Shown one piece after another: positions 7,704-16,900 of a stretch of DNA of 64,000 nt. How positions within the stretch are numbered: the stretch's first letter is position 1; each line of letters begins with the position of its first letter. Below the pieces are notes generated by a model, which saw only the letters and a program-made list of their open reading frames with translations, was not told where the DNA came from and did not search any database. Location of the stretch: positions 1 to 64,000 of the forward strand of contig JAFSJW010000110.1 of the NCBI GenBank assembly GCA_017449265.1, given 5' to 3'. Origin of the DNA: Treponema sp. GTDB lineage: Bacteria > Spirochaetota > Spirochaetia > Treponematales > Treponemataceae. Both the position numbers and the translations under genes were made by a program.

Positions 7704-8811
7704 TGGAACAATTTCTCAAGATGAGATTGATGCATTGTTGTCCAGTGCAGACATGGGAGGGCTTCCATTGGGAGGTTCCTCAGTAAGTATCGATGTGCCA
7801 GTCCTTCAGAAATTCGAGGATGGCATTAAAGATAAATTTTTGGATAAGTTGAATCAAATGACCGGAGCTTCGTTCACAATCGCGGCTCCTGTCGTGGAAA
7901 GCTCGGGAAGAGATCAGTTTCTGTCAAAGCTTCCTGAGGAAGTCGTTGCCGTCAATGCCGATTATTCGACAACGCTCACAGGCGACCACCTTTTTGTGTT
8001 CCCAGTTGAGCTTGCGCAGAAAATCGTTTCTTTGGTCAACAAGGAAGATTCTGCGGAATTTGACGACATGGCGCTTTCAATCGTCGGGGAATTTGTAGGA
8101 CAGCTTTCAGGCGCGGAGATAACAGATTTGTCCTCCGGCGGAAAACTACCTGGCCTTGCCGCAAATCCGCCTACGGCAAATAAATCGCCTAAGGCGATGA
8201 TACGGATGCCGGAAGGTTCTTTTGCGTTGTTCAACTATCAGCTCTCTCTTGAGGATCAGGCTTATTCTTTTTGGGAAGTTGTCTCAGGCTCTGTTGCGGA
8301 TGGCATGGCTGTTTCTCTTGGTGGTGGTTCTGCAGCTCAGGCTGCTGCCGCCGCTCAGAGCAATCCTGTTAATGCTATGATGGGCGGTCAGGCTCAACCT
8401 AACCCGATGATGGGAATGCCACAAATGAACCCGATGATGGGAATGGGAGGAATGCCTAATATGCAGCAGAATGTTAATCCAATGATGAATATGCCTAATG
8501 TTCAGTCAGTTCAGTACCCGAACCTTTCTGGCGGACCGTCCGCTTCTGAGCAGGGTAATATCGGTCTCATCATGGATGTATTCATGGAGATGACCGTTGA
8601 ACTTGGTCGTACTAAGAAACAGATAAAAGAGATTCTTGGTATGGGCGAGGGAACTATCATCGAGCTTGATAAGCTTGCTGGCGAACCTGTTGATATTCTT
8701 GTCAATCACAAGCCTATCGCTAAAGGTGAGGTTGTCGTAATCGATGAAAACTTCGGTGTCCGCGTAACGGAGATTCTTTCACCTATGGAACGAGTCAGCG
8801 ATATGCACTAA
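7696..8811 (+). CDS. fliY: Flagellar switch protein FliY (FliN with CheC-like domain)
   Basis: C-ring protein of the FliY type: an N-terminal FliM-like motif (TISQDEIDALLSSAD), a CheC/FliM-like middle domain (about 35-210), a low-complexity linker, and a C-terminal SpoA/FliN domain (about 290-370; VTVELGRTKKQIKEILGMGEG, then VDILVNHKPIAKGEVVVIDENFGVRV). FliY of other bacteria can dephosphorylate CheY-P; whether the CheC active-site residues are kept here I cannot decide by eye. The linker (about 220-275) is an unusual Met/Asn/Pro/Gly/Gln repeat. ATG 7696 was chosen over 7687 because the AGGGAGA ribosome site is correctly spaced only for it. Confidence 0.93.
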   Translation: MTDGTISQDEIDALLSSADMGGLPLGGSSVSIDVPVLQKFEDGIKDKFLDKLNQMTGASFTIAAPVVESSGRDQFLSKLPEEVVAVNADYSTTLTGDHLFVFPVELAQKIVSLVNKEDSAEFDDMALSIVGEFVGQLSGAEITDLSSGGKLPGLAANPPTANKSPKAMIRMPEGSFALFNYQLSLEDQAYSFWEVVSGSVADGMAVSLGGGSAAQAAAAAQSNPVNAMMGGQAQPNPMMGMPQMNPMMGMGGMPNMQQNVNPMMNMPNVQSVQYPNLSGGPSASEQGNIGLIMDVFMEMTVELGRTKKQIKEILGMGEGTIIELDKLAGEPVDILVNHKPIAKGEVVVIDENFGVRVTEILSPMERVSDMH

Positions 8812-8818
8812 GATATAA

Positions 8819-8868
8819 GGCATCTGTTGGAAAGGGGGTATTTCAGCAGATGCCGATTTTATTTTTTT
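8819..8868 (+). terminator. Intrinsic-terminator-like hairpin between fliY and fliO
   Basis: GGCATCTG at 8819-8826 pairs perfectly with CAGATGCC at 8847-8854, with extra AA/TT pairing inside, followed by GATTTTATTTTTTT. It sits inside the flagellar operon, so it may set a lower level for fliO and downstream genes. Confidence 0.6.
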
Positions 8869-8881
8869 AAATGGGTGGGTT

Positions 8882-9514
8882 ATGTTCATACATTCTCTTC
8901 GGGCTTTTTGTTTGCTCGTAATACTTTGTATTTCATCTCCGGTTCTTGCTCAATCTGCTGACAATTCTGCGGAGAATGCTCAGAATCAGGCTATAAGTCT
9001 CTCGGAAGATCCAAATTCAGTAAGTCTCTCTTCTTCCGGGATGTATCAGTTGCCCGCAAACGGTGGTTCTCCTTCCACTCTGGGGCTTATTGTCAGGATG
9101 TTTTTTGTTCTTGCAGTTGTTCTTGCGCTTGTCTATGTTGTCATGCGAATGATGCGAAAGGCAATCGGAACTCCTGATACGGACGATCCGTTTCTGAGAA
9201 AAGTTTCTCAGGTCACTCTTGCGCCTGGAAAAACAGTCCAGATTGTTACAATTCTTGACCATGCTTATGTCGTTGGTGTTTCTGATAATTCGGTGAATCT
9301 TCTTGGTGAGATTTCGGACAAAGAGCTTGTTGACTCCATGAACATTCTTGCGGACAAAAACGCAAAGACGAAAAAGCCTATGTCATTTCCGGATTTGCTT
9401 GATTTGTTCGTCGGAAAAAATTCTTCCAAAAATACTTCTTTCTCCGATTTCTCAAAGAATGCGGCTGATAGCCTGAAGCAGCAGCGGGAAAATTTCAACA
9501 ATAGGGGGAATTAA
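8882..9514 (+). CDS. fliO: Flagellar biosynthesis protein FliO (FliZ-like)
   Basis: FliO is the accessory membrane protein that helps assemble the FliP pentamer of the flagellar export gate. The 210-residue protein has a signal-peptide-like N-terminus (about 1-23, ending VLAQS), a Ser/Asn-rich segment, one membrane segment (about 67-90) and a cytoplasmic beta domain with FLRKVSQVTLAPGKTVQIV and the HAYVVGVSDNSVNLLGE motif typical of FliO. The tail after residue 160 is Asn/Ser/Lys-rich and variable. It follows the hairpin at 8819-8868 and abuts fliP (stop and start adjacent). Confidence 0.85.
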   Translation: MFIHSLRAFCLLVILCISSPVLAQSADNSAENAQNQAISLSEDPNSVSLSSSGMYQLPANGGSPSTLGLIVRMFFVLAVVLALVYVVMRMMRKAIGTPDTDDPFLRKVSQVTLAPGKTVQIVTILDHAYVVGVSDNSVNLLGEISDKELVDSMNILADKNAKTKKPMSFPDLLDLFVGKNSSKNTSFSDFSKNAADSLKQQRENFNNRGN

Positions 9515-10366
9515 ATGAAATACACAGGCATCCTTTCAAAAAATCGTTTCAGGACAGTCCTTGCCATTATGTTCCTTTCATTTTTCTGCCTTGGGAATGT
9601 TTTCTCGCAGGAGAGCTTTCCGAACGGTTCCACGCGCGGAAATACCGAAATGACGCGGAATGTGAACGGTCTTTCTGTTCCGAATGTTGGTGTGAACATT
9701 ACCCAGCCTAGGACAGGTGAGCAGATGGCGTTTTCTGTTCAGGTTCTTCTTCTTCTTACGATTCTTACGCTTGCGCCGAGCATATTGATACTCTGCACTT
9801 GCTTTTTGCGTTTTTCAATCGTTCTGGATTTTATAAAACGCTCTCTTTCTTTGCAGCAAGTTCCGCCTACGGCAGTCCTGAACGGAATCGCGCTGTTTAT
9901 GACTTTTTTCATAATGTTTCCTGTGTTCAGGCAGGTTTATGACAAGTCGTTCAAGCCGCTGTCGGATGGGACTATTACAATCGAACAGGCTTACAAGGAG
10001 GCCGAGGGACCTCTCAAGATATTCATGTACAATCAGATGGGAACTTCTGAAAGCGGAAAAAGGTACATCGCGTCTTTTATGAACATGGCAAAACTTCCGC
10101 AGCCGAACACTCTGGCTGATATTCCGACTTATGTAATCGTGCCGGCTTATATTCTCCATGAGCTTACGGTTGCGTTCAAAATCGGCGTGTTCTTGTATAT
10201 TCCGTTCATCGTAATAGATATGGTTGTGGCGAGCGTCCTTATGAGTATGGGTATGATGATGCTTCCGCCAGTTCAGATTTCTATGCCGTTCAAACTGATG
10301 CTTTTTGTTCTTGTTGATGGCTGGGGGCTTCTGACCCAGCAGCTTTTCAATTCAATTGTAAAATAG
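9515..10366 (+). CDS. fliP: Flagellar export gate protein FliP
   Basis: Core pore subunit of the flagellar type III export gate. The 283-residue protein has a cleavable signal peptide (about 1-31), then four membrane helices with the family motifs LTLAPSILILCTCFLRFSIV, LTVAFKIGVFLYIPFIVIDMVVASVLMSMGMMMLPP and the C-terminal GWGLL stretch. It directly follows fliO and precedes fliQ and fliR, the standard order. Confidence 0.96.
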   Translation: MKYTGILSKNRFRTVLAIMFLSFFCLGNVFSQESFPNGSTRGNTEMTRNVNGLSVPNVGVNITQPRTGEQMAFSVQVLLLLTILTLAPSILILCTCFLRFSIVLDFIKRSLSLQQVPPTAVLNGIALFMTFFIMFPVFRQVYDKSFKPLSDGTITIEQAYKEAEGPLKIFMYNQMGTSESGKRYIASFMNMAKLPQPNTLADIPTYVIVPAYILHELTVAFKIGVFLYIPFIVIDMVVASVLMSMGMMMLPPVQISMPFKLMLFVLVDGWGLLTQQLFNSIVK

Positions 10367-10421
10367 GGCTGTTCGGAAAACTTTGGTTTTATGGCGGTTC
10401 TGAGAAAAAAGGAGGATTTAT

Positions 10422-10691
10422 ATGTCTCTTGGAGCTATTGTTAATCTTGTTCAGGGCGGGGTCATTCAGGTTCTTTCACTTGCTGCCCCGATTCTTGGCG
10501 CGGCTCTCGTAATCGGTCTTATAGTCGCTATTTTTCAGGCGACTACATCAATACAGGAACAGACTCTGACATTTCTTCCGAAAATGATTGTCATTCTCGT
10601 TGTTATAGGGGTGTTCGGAAGCTGGATGTTTACATCTATGGCGCAGTACACGATTCATATTTTCAATATGATTCCGTCGCTCGCAAGATAA
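10422..10691 (+). CDS. fliQ: Flagellar export gate protein FliQ
   Basis: Small export-gate subunit with two membrane helices (about 13-39 and 50-72). At 89 residues it matches the family, and it shows the FQATTSIQEQTLTFLPKM motif between the helices. A strong AAGGAGG ribosome site precedes the ATG. The upstream gap (10367-10421) holds half of a palindromic element seen elsewhere in the window. Confidence 0.95.
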   Translation: MSLGAIVNLVQGGVIQVLSLAAPILGAALVIGLIVAIFQATTSIQEQTLTFLPKMIVILVVIGVFGSWMFTSMAQYTIHIFNMIPSLAR

Positions 10692-10714
10692 AAAACATAT
10701 TCGGAAAATGACAG

Positions 10715-11524
10715 ATGCTTGACCAGATTGTAGCGAAAGCCCCCGTATATATGCTTGTCGCCGTCCGATGCCTTGCGCTTGTGATGACGCTGCCTTTTTT
10801 CTCAATACGAACCGTTTCGCGCAAGGCAAAACTTGCGTTCGCAGGCTACATGGCGTATCTGATTTTTCCTCATGTGGATTTTTCTGCTTATCTTCCTTAT
10901 ATAAGAACCGATGGCTCGTTTTCTCTTGAATACCTTCTTCTTGTGGGCGGCGAGGGAATTATCGGAATGATAACGGGTTTTTATGTAACGATGATTTTTG
11001 CCGCTTTCAGCACAGCAGGTCAGTTCTTTGCGTTCAATATGGGCTTTTCCGCCTCCGAGGTGTACGATGCCCTGAGCCAGGTTGAGAATCCGCTTATGGG
11101 TCAGTTCTTCAATCTTATTGCAATGCTCATATTCTTGCAGAACGACTGGGCTCTCAGGCTGTTCTCGCAGGCTTTGGTCTCAAGCTTTGATTCGCTGAAC
11201 GCGTTTTCAATAATTTCAGGCGGCGAGCATCTTCTTGCTTTCATGCTTAAAGGTCTTACAAAGCTTTTTGCGGACGCGTTCATAATATCGCTTCCGCTGA
11301 TTGGCGTGCTCGTCCTGATTTCTGTTTCTATGGGCATTCTTTCAAAAGCGGCCCCTCAGATGAATCTTATTTCGGAAGGTTTCCCGATTATGATTCTTAC
11401 GGCTTTCCTTTTGATTTCTCTTATGATACCAAATCTTTGTGAATTCTTCGTTCATTCTTTTCAGACTGGATTTGCAAATCTTGAACAACTTATTGTATCA
11501 GTCTCAGGCTCGGGAGGTTCTTGA
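10715..11524 (+). CDS. fliR: Flagellar export gate protein FliR
   Basis: Export-gate subunit that caps the FliP/FliQ helical assembly; 269 residues with about six hydrophobic segments. Family signals include the early RCLALVMTLPFFS segment, GEGIIGMITGF, and the helical pair ending MGILSKAAPQMNLISEGFP. Its stop codon overlaps the start of flhB by one base (TGATG), so the two are probably coupled. Confidence 0.95.
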   Translation: MLDQIVAKAPVYMLVAVRCLALVMTLPFFSIRTVSRKAKLAFAGYMAYLIFPHVDFSAYLPYIRTDGSFSLEYLLLVGGEGIIGMITGFYVTMIFAAFSTAGQFFAFNMGFSASEVYDALSQVENPLMGQFFNLIAMLIFLQNDWALRLFSQALVSSFDSLNAFSIISGGEHLLAFMLKGLTKLFADAFIISLPLIGVLVLISVSMGILSKAAPQMNLISEGFPIMILTAFLLISLMIPNLCEFFVHSFQTGFANLEQLIVSVSGSGGS

Positions 11525-12624
11525 TGGATTTTGATATGATTGACTTGCAGTGGTTCGCAGCCGAGGATGAGGGAAGAACCGAGGAACCAACGGAGACCAA
11601 ACTTCGTAAGGCGCGTGAAGAGGGGCGCATTCCGAAAAGCCATGAGCTTTCTTCTGCCATAGTTCTTCTTGTTACGGTTGTTACGCTTATAATCGCGGCT
11701 CCGTTCTATCTGCGCTGGTGCGTGGAGATTCTTAAGTTCTATTTTACTCGTGTGGCGGAGAAAAGTTTTGTTCAGCCAGGTTTTTTTCATGTTTTTATTT
11801 TTTCGATGATGAAAATGGTTCTGCCGCTTGCGATTACCGGAATCGTGGCGGGGGTTACGGCGAATATAATCCAGAACAAGGGCTTTTTGTACACTACGAA
11901 GACGATAGAGCCTCAGTTCTCAAAAATTGTTCCTAAATTCGGGCAGTATCTGAAAAAGACGCTTTTTTCTTTTGAGGGCACATTCAATGTGCTCAAGTCG
12001 CTTTTCAAGGTTGCTTCCGTATCGCTGACCGCATATATTATTATCCGGATGAATGTTCCTGTGATTCTCAAGCTCATACAGACGGCGAGCGTGTATGGGG
12101 CTGTTGCGCGAATCGCTTCTGCCGCCGCTACAATCCTTGTGTCATGTGCTTTTATTTTTATCGTGATTGCGATTCCTGATTATTTCGTTCAGAAAAAGCA
12201 GTTTCTTGAGAGCATGAAAATGTCTAAGGAAGAGCTGAAGCAGGAATTTAAGGAGCAGGAGGGAGACCCTGAGGTAAAAGCTCATCTTGCAAAGGCTCAG
12301 AGGGATTTGTTGCAAATGGATATACCGGCGCAAGTTGAGAAATCAGATGTCGTAATCACGAACCCGACTCATTATGCGGTTGCCCTTTATTACGACAGGG
12401 GAGTTACGGAGAGTGCGCCTAAGGTTATGGCGAAAGGTGTGGATGTGCTTGCGCTTCGTATAAAAAGCATAGCGAAGGAAAAAAATGTTCCTGTCGTAGA
12501 AAATCGTCCTTTGGCTCGTACGCTCTATTCAGAATGTGAAATTGGTGATATAATACCAGAGAATTTGTTTACTGCGGTTAGTACAATCTATTCGCAGCTT
12601 AGAAAATTCAATAAAAATAAGTGA
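11524..12624 (+). CDS. flhB: Flagellar export switch protein FlhB
   Basis: Export-gate protein whose self-cleavage switches substrate from hook to filament. The 366-residue protein has the EEPTETKLRKAREEGRIPKS start, four membrane helices (about 35-210) and the cytoplasmic domain with autocleavage motif NPTH in VVITNPTHYAVAL, so cleavage is expected. I chose ATG 11524 instead of the TTG at 11521 because GGAGG lies six bases upstream and TGATG overlap with fliR is a normal coupling arrangement. Confidence 0.95.
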   Translation: MDFDMIDLQWFAAEDEGRTEEPTETKLRKAREEGRIPKSHELSSAIVLLVTVVTLIIAAPFYLRWCVEILKFYFTRVAEKSFVQPGFFHVFIFSMMKMVLPLAITGIVAGVTANIIQNKGFLYTTKTIEPQFSKIVPKFGQYLKKTLFSFEGTFNVLKSLFKVASVSLTAYIIIRMNVPVILKLIQTASVYGAVARIASAAATILVSCAFIFIVIAIPDYFVQKKQFLESMKMSKEELKQEFKEQEGDPEVKAHLAKAQRDLLQMDIPAQVEKSDVVITNPTHYAVALYYDRGVTESAPKVMAKGVDVLALRIKSIAKEKNVPVVENRPLARTLYSECEIGDIIPENLFTAVSTIYSQLRKFNKNK

Positions 12625-12644
12625 GCTTATTCGGGTGGGGATGA

Positions 12645-14786
12645 ATGGCGAACCGTTTTAATGTAAAAAATGTCTTGTCAGGTATACAGAATCATGCTAT
12701 TGCTGCTGCTGCAATCCTTGTGATTCTTATGCTTCTGCTTCCTATTCCAGGGGTTTTTCTAGACCTCCTGATGATAGGAAACATCGCTTTGGCTGTTATT
12801 GTTCTTCTTGTTGTGCTTTATACGCCGAAATCATCGTCTTTTACGTCTTTTCCGAGGGTGCTTCTTTTTGCCACGCTGTATGGACTGTCACTTAATGTGT
12901 CTTCAACAAGGCTTATCCTTACGGAAGCTGCAAAAACGGGGTATCACGGGTTTTCGGGAAATATGCTGAAAGCATTTTCTTCCATAGTTACTGGAGATGC
13001 AACAGGAAAAGATACGAAAGGTCTTGTTATCGGAATGGTTATTTTTATCATTCTGATTATCATTCAGGTTATAGTCATAACAAAAGGTGCCTCCAGAGTT
13101 TCTGAGGTTGCGGCCAGGTTCTCGTTGGATTCTATGAACCAGAAATTCTTTGCGGTTGACTCTGAGCTTCAGCATGGCTACATAACGGATGAGGAGGCTC
13201 GTGCAAAACAGCAGGCAATCCAGCATGATATAGATTTCTACTCGGCCATGGACGGTGCTTCCAAGTTCATAAGCGGAAGTGTCAAAGCCGGAGTTTTCAT
13301 AACGGTAGTTGACCTTCTTGCCGGAATCATCACTGGCACGGCTATCGGGCATCTTGGTTTCTCCGAGGCGGCCGGGCTTTATTCAAGGCTTACGATTGGC
13401 GATGGTCTTTTGGGCCAGCTTCCGTCATTGCTTCTTTCTTTTGCGACTGGTTTGATTATAACCGGAACATCTGCCGAGGAAAATTTCGGCGAGCAGATAC
13501 AGAAGCAGTTTTCAAAATCAGGATATGTTTATGTTATATCGGGCGTTACCCTTGCGCTTATGAGTTTTATCCCGGGCTTTCCGTGGTATCTTCTCATTCC
13601 TGTCGGAGCGTTACTTTTGTTTATGGGCTGGCGGATGGTACGCAAGGAGAAAAGCTCCTTTGCCCAGAAACTCAGGGATGCTGAGTCCGCCAAGAAAAGA
13701 ACGCAGACAGGCGAAAATCCCAGCGACATGGGCGTTCTTGTTTCTCTTGATGAGCTTTCTCTTGAAGTCGGCTCGGCACTTATTCCGCTCGTTGACAGCC
13801 AGAAAGGTGCGGAGCTTCTTGAGCGCGTAAAACGCATAAGGCGTGAGATAGCTATCGATTTGGGAATAGTCGTTCCTGCAATACGAATACAGGATAATAT
13901 GCAGCTCAACCCTGAGGAATACAGTTTTAAAATCCGTGGCATTGAGGCTGGCCGAGGCAGGGTCAAGGTTGGGTACTATATGTGCATGAATGTTGGTCCT
14001 GTTCCTGTGGTTGACGAGATAAAAGGCGAGCCTACGAAAGATCCTACTTTCGGAATTCCTGCAATATGGGTTAGTGAGGAGCAGAGAGAGGAGGCCGAGC
14101 AGGCCGGATATGCGGTCGTTGACGCACCTACAATTGTTGCCACTCATCTTACAGAAATACTCAGTACTCATGCCTACGAAATCCTTAGCCGCGAGAGCGT
14201 ATCAAAAATCATTGAGGAAGTCGGCAGAACGAACAAAGTTGTTGTTGATGAAATACGCACTACATACGGATATACATACGGAGAAATTGAGAAAGTCCTG
14301 CAGGGCCTTTTGAAAGAGCGCGTTTCAATAAGGAACATAGTTACTATTTTGGAGACGCTCGCAAACTACGGTATGTACAAGCCGCATGATACAAATATGC
14401 TTGTACGGCGTGTGCGCGAAGCTCTTGGTCATCAAATATGTCTTCAGTATGTTGGCGATGATAAAAAACTATGCGCTGTCACCCTTTCTCAGACTGCAAG
14501 CGAGAAGCTTGCGCAGAATACAATGTATCCGGAGCTTGGCGAAGAGCCGACGATTGCACTTAGCCCTGCTGACCAGCGGGAATGGATAAGCAACATAAGC
14601 TCGGTTCTTGCAAAAATGGAGGATAAGAATTATTATCCGATAATTATTTGTTCTGGTGCAATCAGGCATGCTCTTCATTGCTTGATTGACAAAGAAATAC
14701 CGAAGGTTGCGGTTCTTTCTTTCGAGGAAGTCATGGCCGCAGGTGTAGATATAAAATTGGAAATTGTAGGAACAATCGATGGATAA
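12645..14786 (+). CDS. flhA: Flagellar export protein FlhA
   Basis: Largest export-gate subunit; its nonameric cytoplasmic ring receives chaperone-substrate complexes and its membrane part conducts protons. The 713-residue protein has eight hydrophobic helices in the first 330 residues, the conserved FHIPEP-type cytoplasmic loop (EEARAKQQAIQHDIDFYSAMDGA, about 185-207), and a C-terminal domain with the GYYMCMNVGPVP and VGRTNKVVVDEI segments. A GTGGGGA ribosome site precedes the ATG. It overlaps flhF by 8 bp. Confidence 0.96.
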   Translation: MANRFNVKNVLSGIQNHAIAAAAILVILMLLLPIPGVFLDLLMIGNIALAVIVLLVVLYTPKSSSFTSFPRVLLFATLYGLSLNVSSTRLILTEAAKTGYHGFSGNMLKAFSSIVTGDATGKDTKGLVIGMVIFIILIIIQVIVITKGASRVSEVAARFSLDSMNQKFFAVDSELQHGYITDEEARAKQQAIQHDIDFYSAMDGASKFISGSVKAGVFITVVDLLAGIITGTAIGHLGFSEAAGLYSRLTIGDGLLGQLPSLLLSFATGLIITGTSAEENFGEQIQKQFSKSGYVYVISGVTLALMSFIPGFPWYLLIPVGALLLFMGWRMVRKEKSSFAQKLRDAESAKKRTQTGENPSDMGVLVSLDELSLEVGSALIPLVDSQKGAELLERVKRIRREIAIDLGIVVPAIRIQDNMQLNPEEYSFKIRGIEAGRGRVKVGYYMCMNVGPVPVVDEIKGEPTKDPTFGIPAIWVSEEQREEAEQAGYAVVDAPTIVATHLTEILSTHAYEILSRESVSKIIEEVGRTNKVVVDEIRTTYGYTYGEIEKVLQGLLKERVSIRNIVTILETLANYGMYKPHDTNMLVRRVREALGHQICLQYVGDDKKLCAVTLSQTASEKLAQNTMYPELGEEPTIALSPADQREWISNISSVLAKMEDKNYYPIIICSGAIRHALHCLIDKEIPKVAVLSFEEVMAAGVDIKLEIVGTIDG

Positions 14787-15999
14787 TTATCAGCAGATCG
14801 GAAGTCAGAACATATTAGAAAAAACCATTACTGCGAAGACAAAGCCGGAAGTTCGTGAAAAATTATTTAACTTATATGGAATGAATTATAAAATCACTGA
14901 TATAAAGCCTGTGTTCCATGGCGGTTTTTTAGGATTTTTCCAGCATTGTGAATATGTGGCAAAATATGTCGTGAATAATACTCAGACTGAGCAGGAAGAA
15001 TCTTTTCAGGAAGCACAGAAAAAAATTCTTGAGAAAACGAATTTTGATTCTTCTAAACTTGTCAAGCAGCTCAACAAAAACATTGAGAGCCAGTTTGAGA
15101 TGCTCAACAAGAAGATAGCGAATCTGTCGCAGGCTTCCGAAACTGCAAAAAAGCATCCTTCTATTGCAAAAATCGAAAGCATTCTCCGCGACAATGAGTT
15201 CACTTATTCGTACATAAATAATATCACTACGCGCCTTCAGGACTTGTCTATAGCGGAACTTGACGATTATGACAATGTAAGGAAGACTGTCATGCAGTGG
15301 ATTGGAGAGTCAATAAAGATTTTCGCGCACGAGCCTCGGAGAATGCCTCATGTTGTCATACTCGTAGGACCTACGGGCGTTGGAAAAACCACTACCATCG
15401 CAAAACTAGCCTGTCTTATGATAAAAGAAGCTAAGGATAAGAATCTTCCTCCGCCTAAGATACGAATGATAACGATTGACAACACCCGTGTAGGGGCGGT
15501 CGAACAGCTCAAGCGTTTTGGCGATCTTATGAACATTGATGTTGACCGCGCCGACACGGCCGATGACATTAAGAAAATCTACGATATGTACAAGGATTCT
15601 CTTGACGCGCTTTTTATCGACACTCCGGGCTACAGCCCGAACGATTATGAGAATATCGGAAAAATGAGGGGACTTCTGAAAAATGATCTCGGAATGAATC
15701 CTGATGTTTTCCTTACCGTTATGGCGTCTGTCAAGGCGAAGGATCTTGTTTCCATAATGAGTCATTATGAGACTTTTGAATTCGGTTCTGTCATTATTAC
15801 GAAATGGGATGAAACATCAGCAATCGGGAATGTCCTGAGCGTTCTTTCCGAAAAGGGCAAGGAAGTTTCGTATATTGCCGACGGACAGAAAGTCCTGGGC
15901 ATGATAAGCAAGGCGACGGTTGGTCGTTTTTTAAAGAATCTGAGTGATTTTAATATCGAGCATAAAGATATTGATGAGCTTTTTCCGGGGGATAATTAA
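14779..15999 (+). CDS. flhF: Flagellar placement GTPase FlhF
   Basis: SRP-type GTPase that determines where the first basal-body parts are put. The 406-residue protein has an N-terminal B domain, an N domain (about 85-190) and the G domain with P-loop GPTGVGKTTTIAKLA, the DNTRVGAVEQLKRFG region, DTPGYSPNDYEN and TKWDETSAIGN. In spirochaetes FlhF acts at subpolar sites of both cell ends. It overlaps flhA by 8 bp and is two bases upstream of flhG, its regulator. Confidence 0.94.
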   Translation: MDNYQQIGSQNILEKTITAKTKPEVREKLFNLYGMNYKITDIKPVFHGGFLGFFQHCEYVAKYVVNNTQTEQEESFQEAQKKILEKTNFDSSKLVKQLNKNIESQFEMLNKKIANLSQASETAKKHPSIAKIESILRDNEFTYSYINNITTRLQDLSIAELDDYDNVRKTVMQWIGESIKIFAHEPRRMPHVVILVGPTGVGKTTTIAKLACLMIKEAKDKNLPPPKIRMITIDNTRVGAVEQLKRFGDLMNIDVDRADTADDIKKIYDMYKDSLDALFIDTPGYSPNDYENIGKMRGLLKNDLGMNPDVFLTVMASVKAKDLVSIMSHYETFEFGSVIITKWDETSAIGNVLSVLSEKGKEVSYIADGQKVLGMISKATVGRFLKNLSDFNIEHKDIDELFPGDN

Positions 16000-16001
16000 T
16001 T

Positions 16002-16847
16002 ATGGAAGAACAGGCACAGGGACTTCGTGAAATGGTGATGTCAAATCACAAGACAAAAATTATTGCTATTACGAGCGGAAAAGGCGGAGTCGGAAAAACG
16101 AATCTTGCTGTGAACATGGCTATCGCATATGCGCAGCAGGGAAAAAAAGTGATATTGATTGACGGTGATTTGGGAATGGCTAATGTTAATGTCCTCCTGA
16201 ATGTAATACCTCAGTACAATCTTATGCATGTCATAAACCGGCAGAAATCGATGCAGGAGATTATAACCGATACTGAATTTGGGATAAAATTCATCGCCGG
16301 GGCTAATGGTTTCTCAAAGATTGCGAACCTGAGCGTTGACGAGCTTGAGGAATTCGCAAAGCAGTTTGCTCTTTTGGCTAATGCTGATATAATCCTTATT
16401 GATACTGGGGCGGGAATCGCGAATAATGTTCTTCAGTTCATTTCCGCCGCTGATGAAGTGTGTGTCGTTACGACTCCGGAGCCTACTGCCATTACGGATG
16501 CCTACGGAATCATAAAAATTATAACGACGGAGCTTATTGACCGCGAGATACGAATAAAGCTTTTGGTCAACCGCGTTCATTCTTCGGACGAGGGCAAGAG
16601 AATCTCCGAGAAGATTATAAATATTGTGGCGCACTTTTTGAATTATAAAGTTGATTACATAGGTTTCGTTTATGATGATCCGGTCGTTCAGGCATCGGTA
16701 ATACGCCAGAAGCCGTTCATTGTGGTGAATCCTACTTCCAAGCCCGCGCAGTGCATAAAGCATATCGTCGGGCGCATAGAAAAAAACGATGTTGGAAGTT
16801 CGGAGGGAGTAAATACGTTCCTGAAAAAATTCCTTCATAAAAGTTAA
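16002..16847 (+). CDS. flhG: Flagellar number regulator FlhG (MinD-like ATPase)
   Basis: MinD/ParA-like ATPase that limits flagellar number and stimulates FlhF GTPase. The N-terminal activation helix is visible as QAQGLREMV (about residues 4-12). The deviant Walker A is SGKGGVGKTNLAVNMA, followed by DGDLGMANVNVLLN and DTGAGI. At 281 residues the length is usual. A C-terminal amphipathic membrane-targeting segment is plausible (TFLKKFLHK). It follows flhF by 2 bp. Confidence 0.94.
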   Translation: MEEQAQGLREMVMSNHKTKIIAITSGKGGVGKTNLAVNMAIAYAQQGKKVILIDGDLGMANVNVLLNVIPQYNLMHVINRQKSMQEIITDTEFGIKFIAGANGFSKIANLSVDELEEFAKQFALLANADIILIDTGAGIANNVLQFISAADEVCVVTTPEPTAITDAYGIIKIITTELIDREIRIKLLVNRVHSSDEGKRISEKIINIVAHFLNYKVDYIGFVYDDPVVQASVIRQKPFIVVNPTSKPAQCIKHIVGRIEKNDVGSSEGVNTFLKKFLHKS

Positions 16848-16850
16848 AAC

Positions 16851-16879
16851 TTGACCATATGTTTTTTTTGCCTTAATCT
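16851..16879 (+). promoter_or_regulatory. Candidate internal promoter before the membrane protein and fliA
   Basis: TTGACC at 16851-16856, a 17-bp spacer that is T-rich, and TAATCT at 16874-16879. It would allow fliA to be transcribed separately from the export-gate genes. Judged by eye only. Confidence 0.4.
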
Positions 16880-16900
16880 TTTAAAAATGGAGGACTGAAT

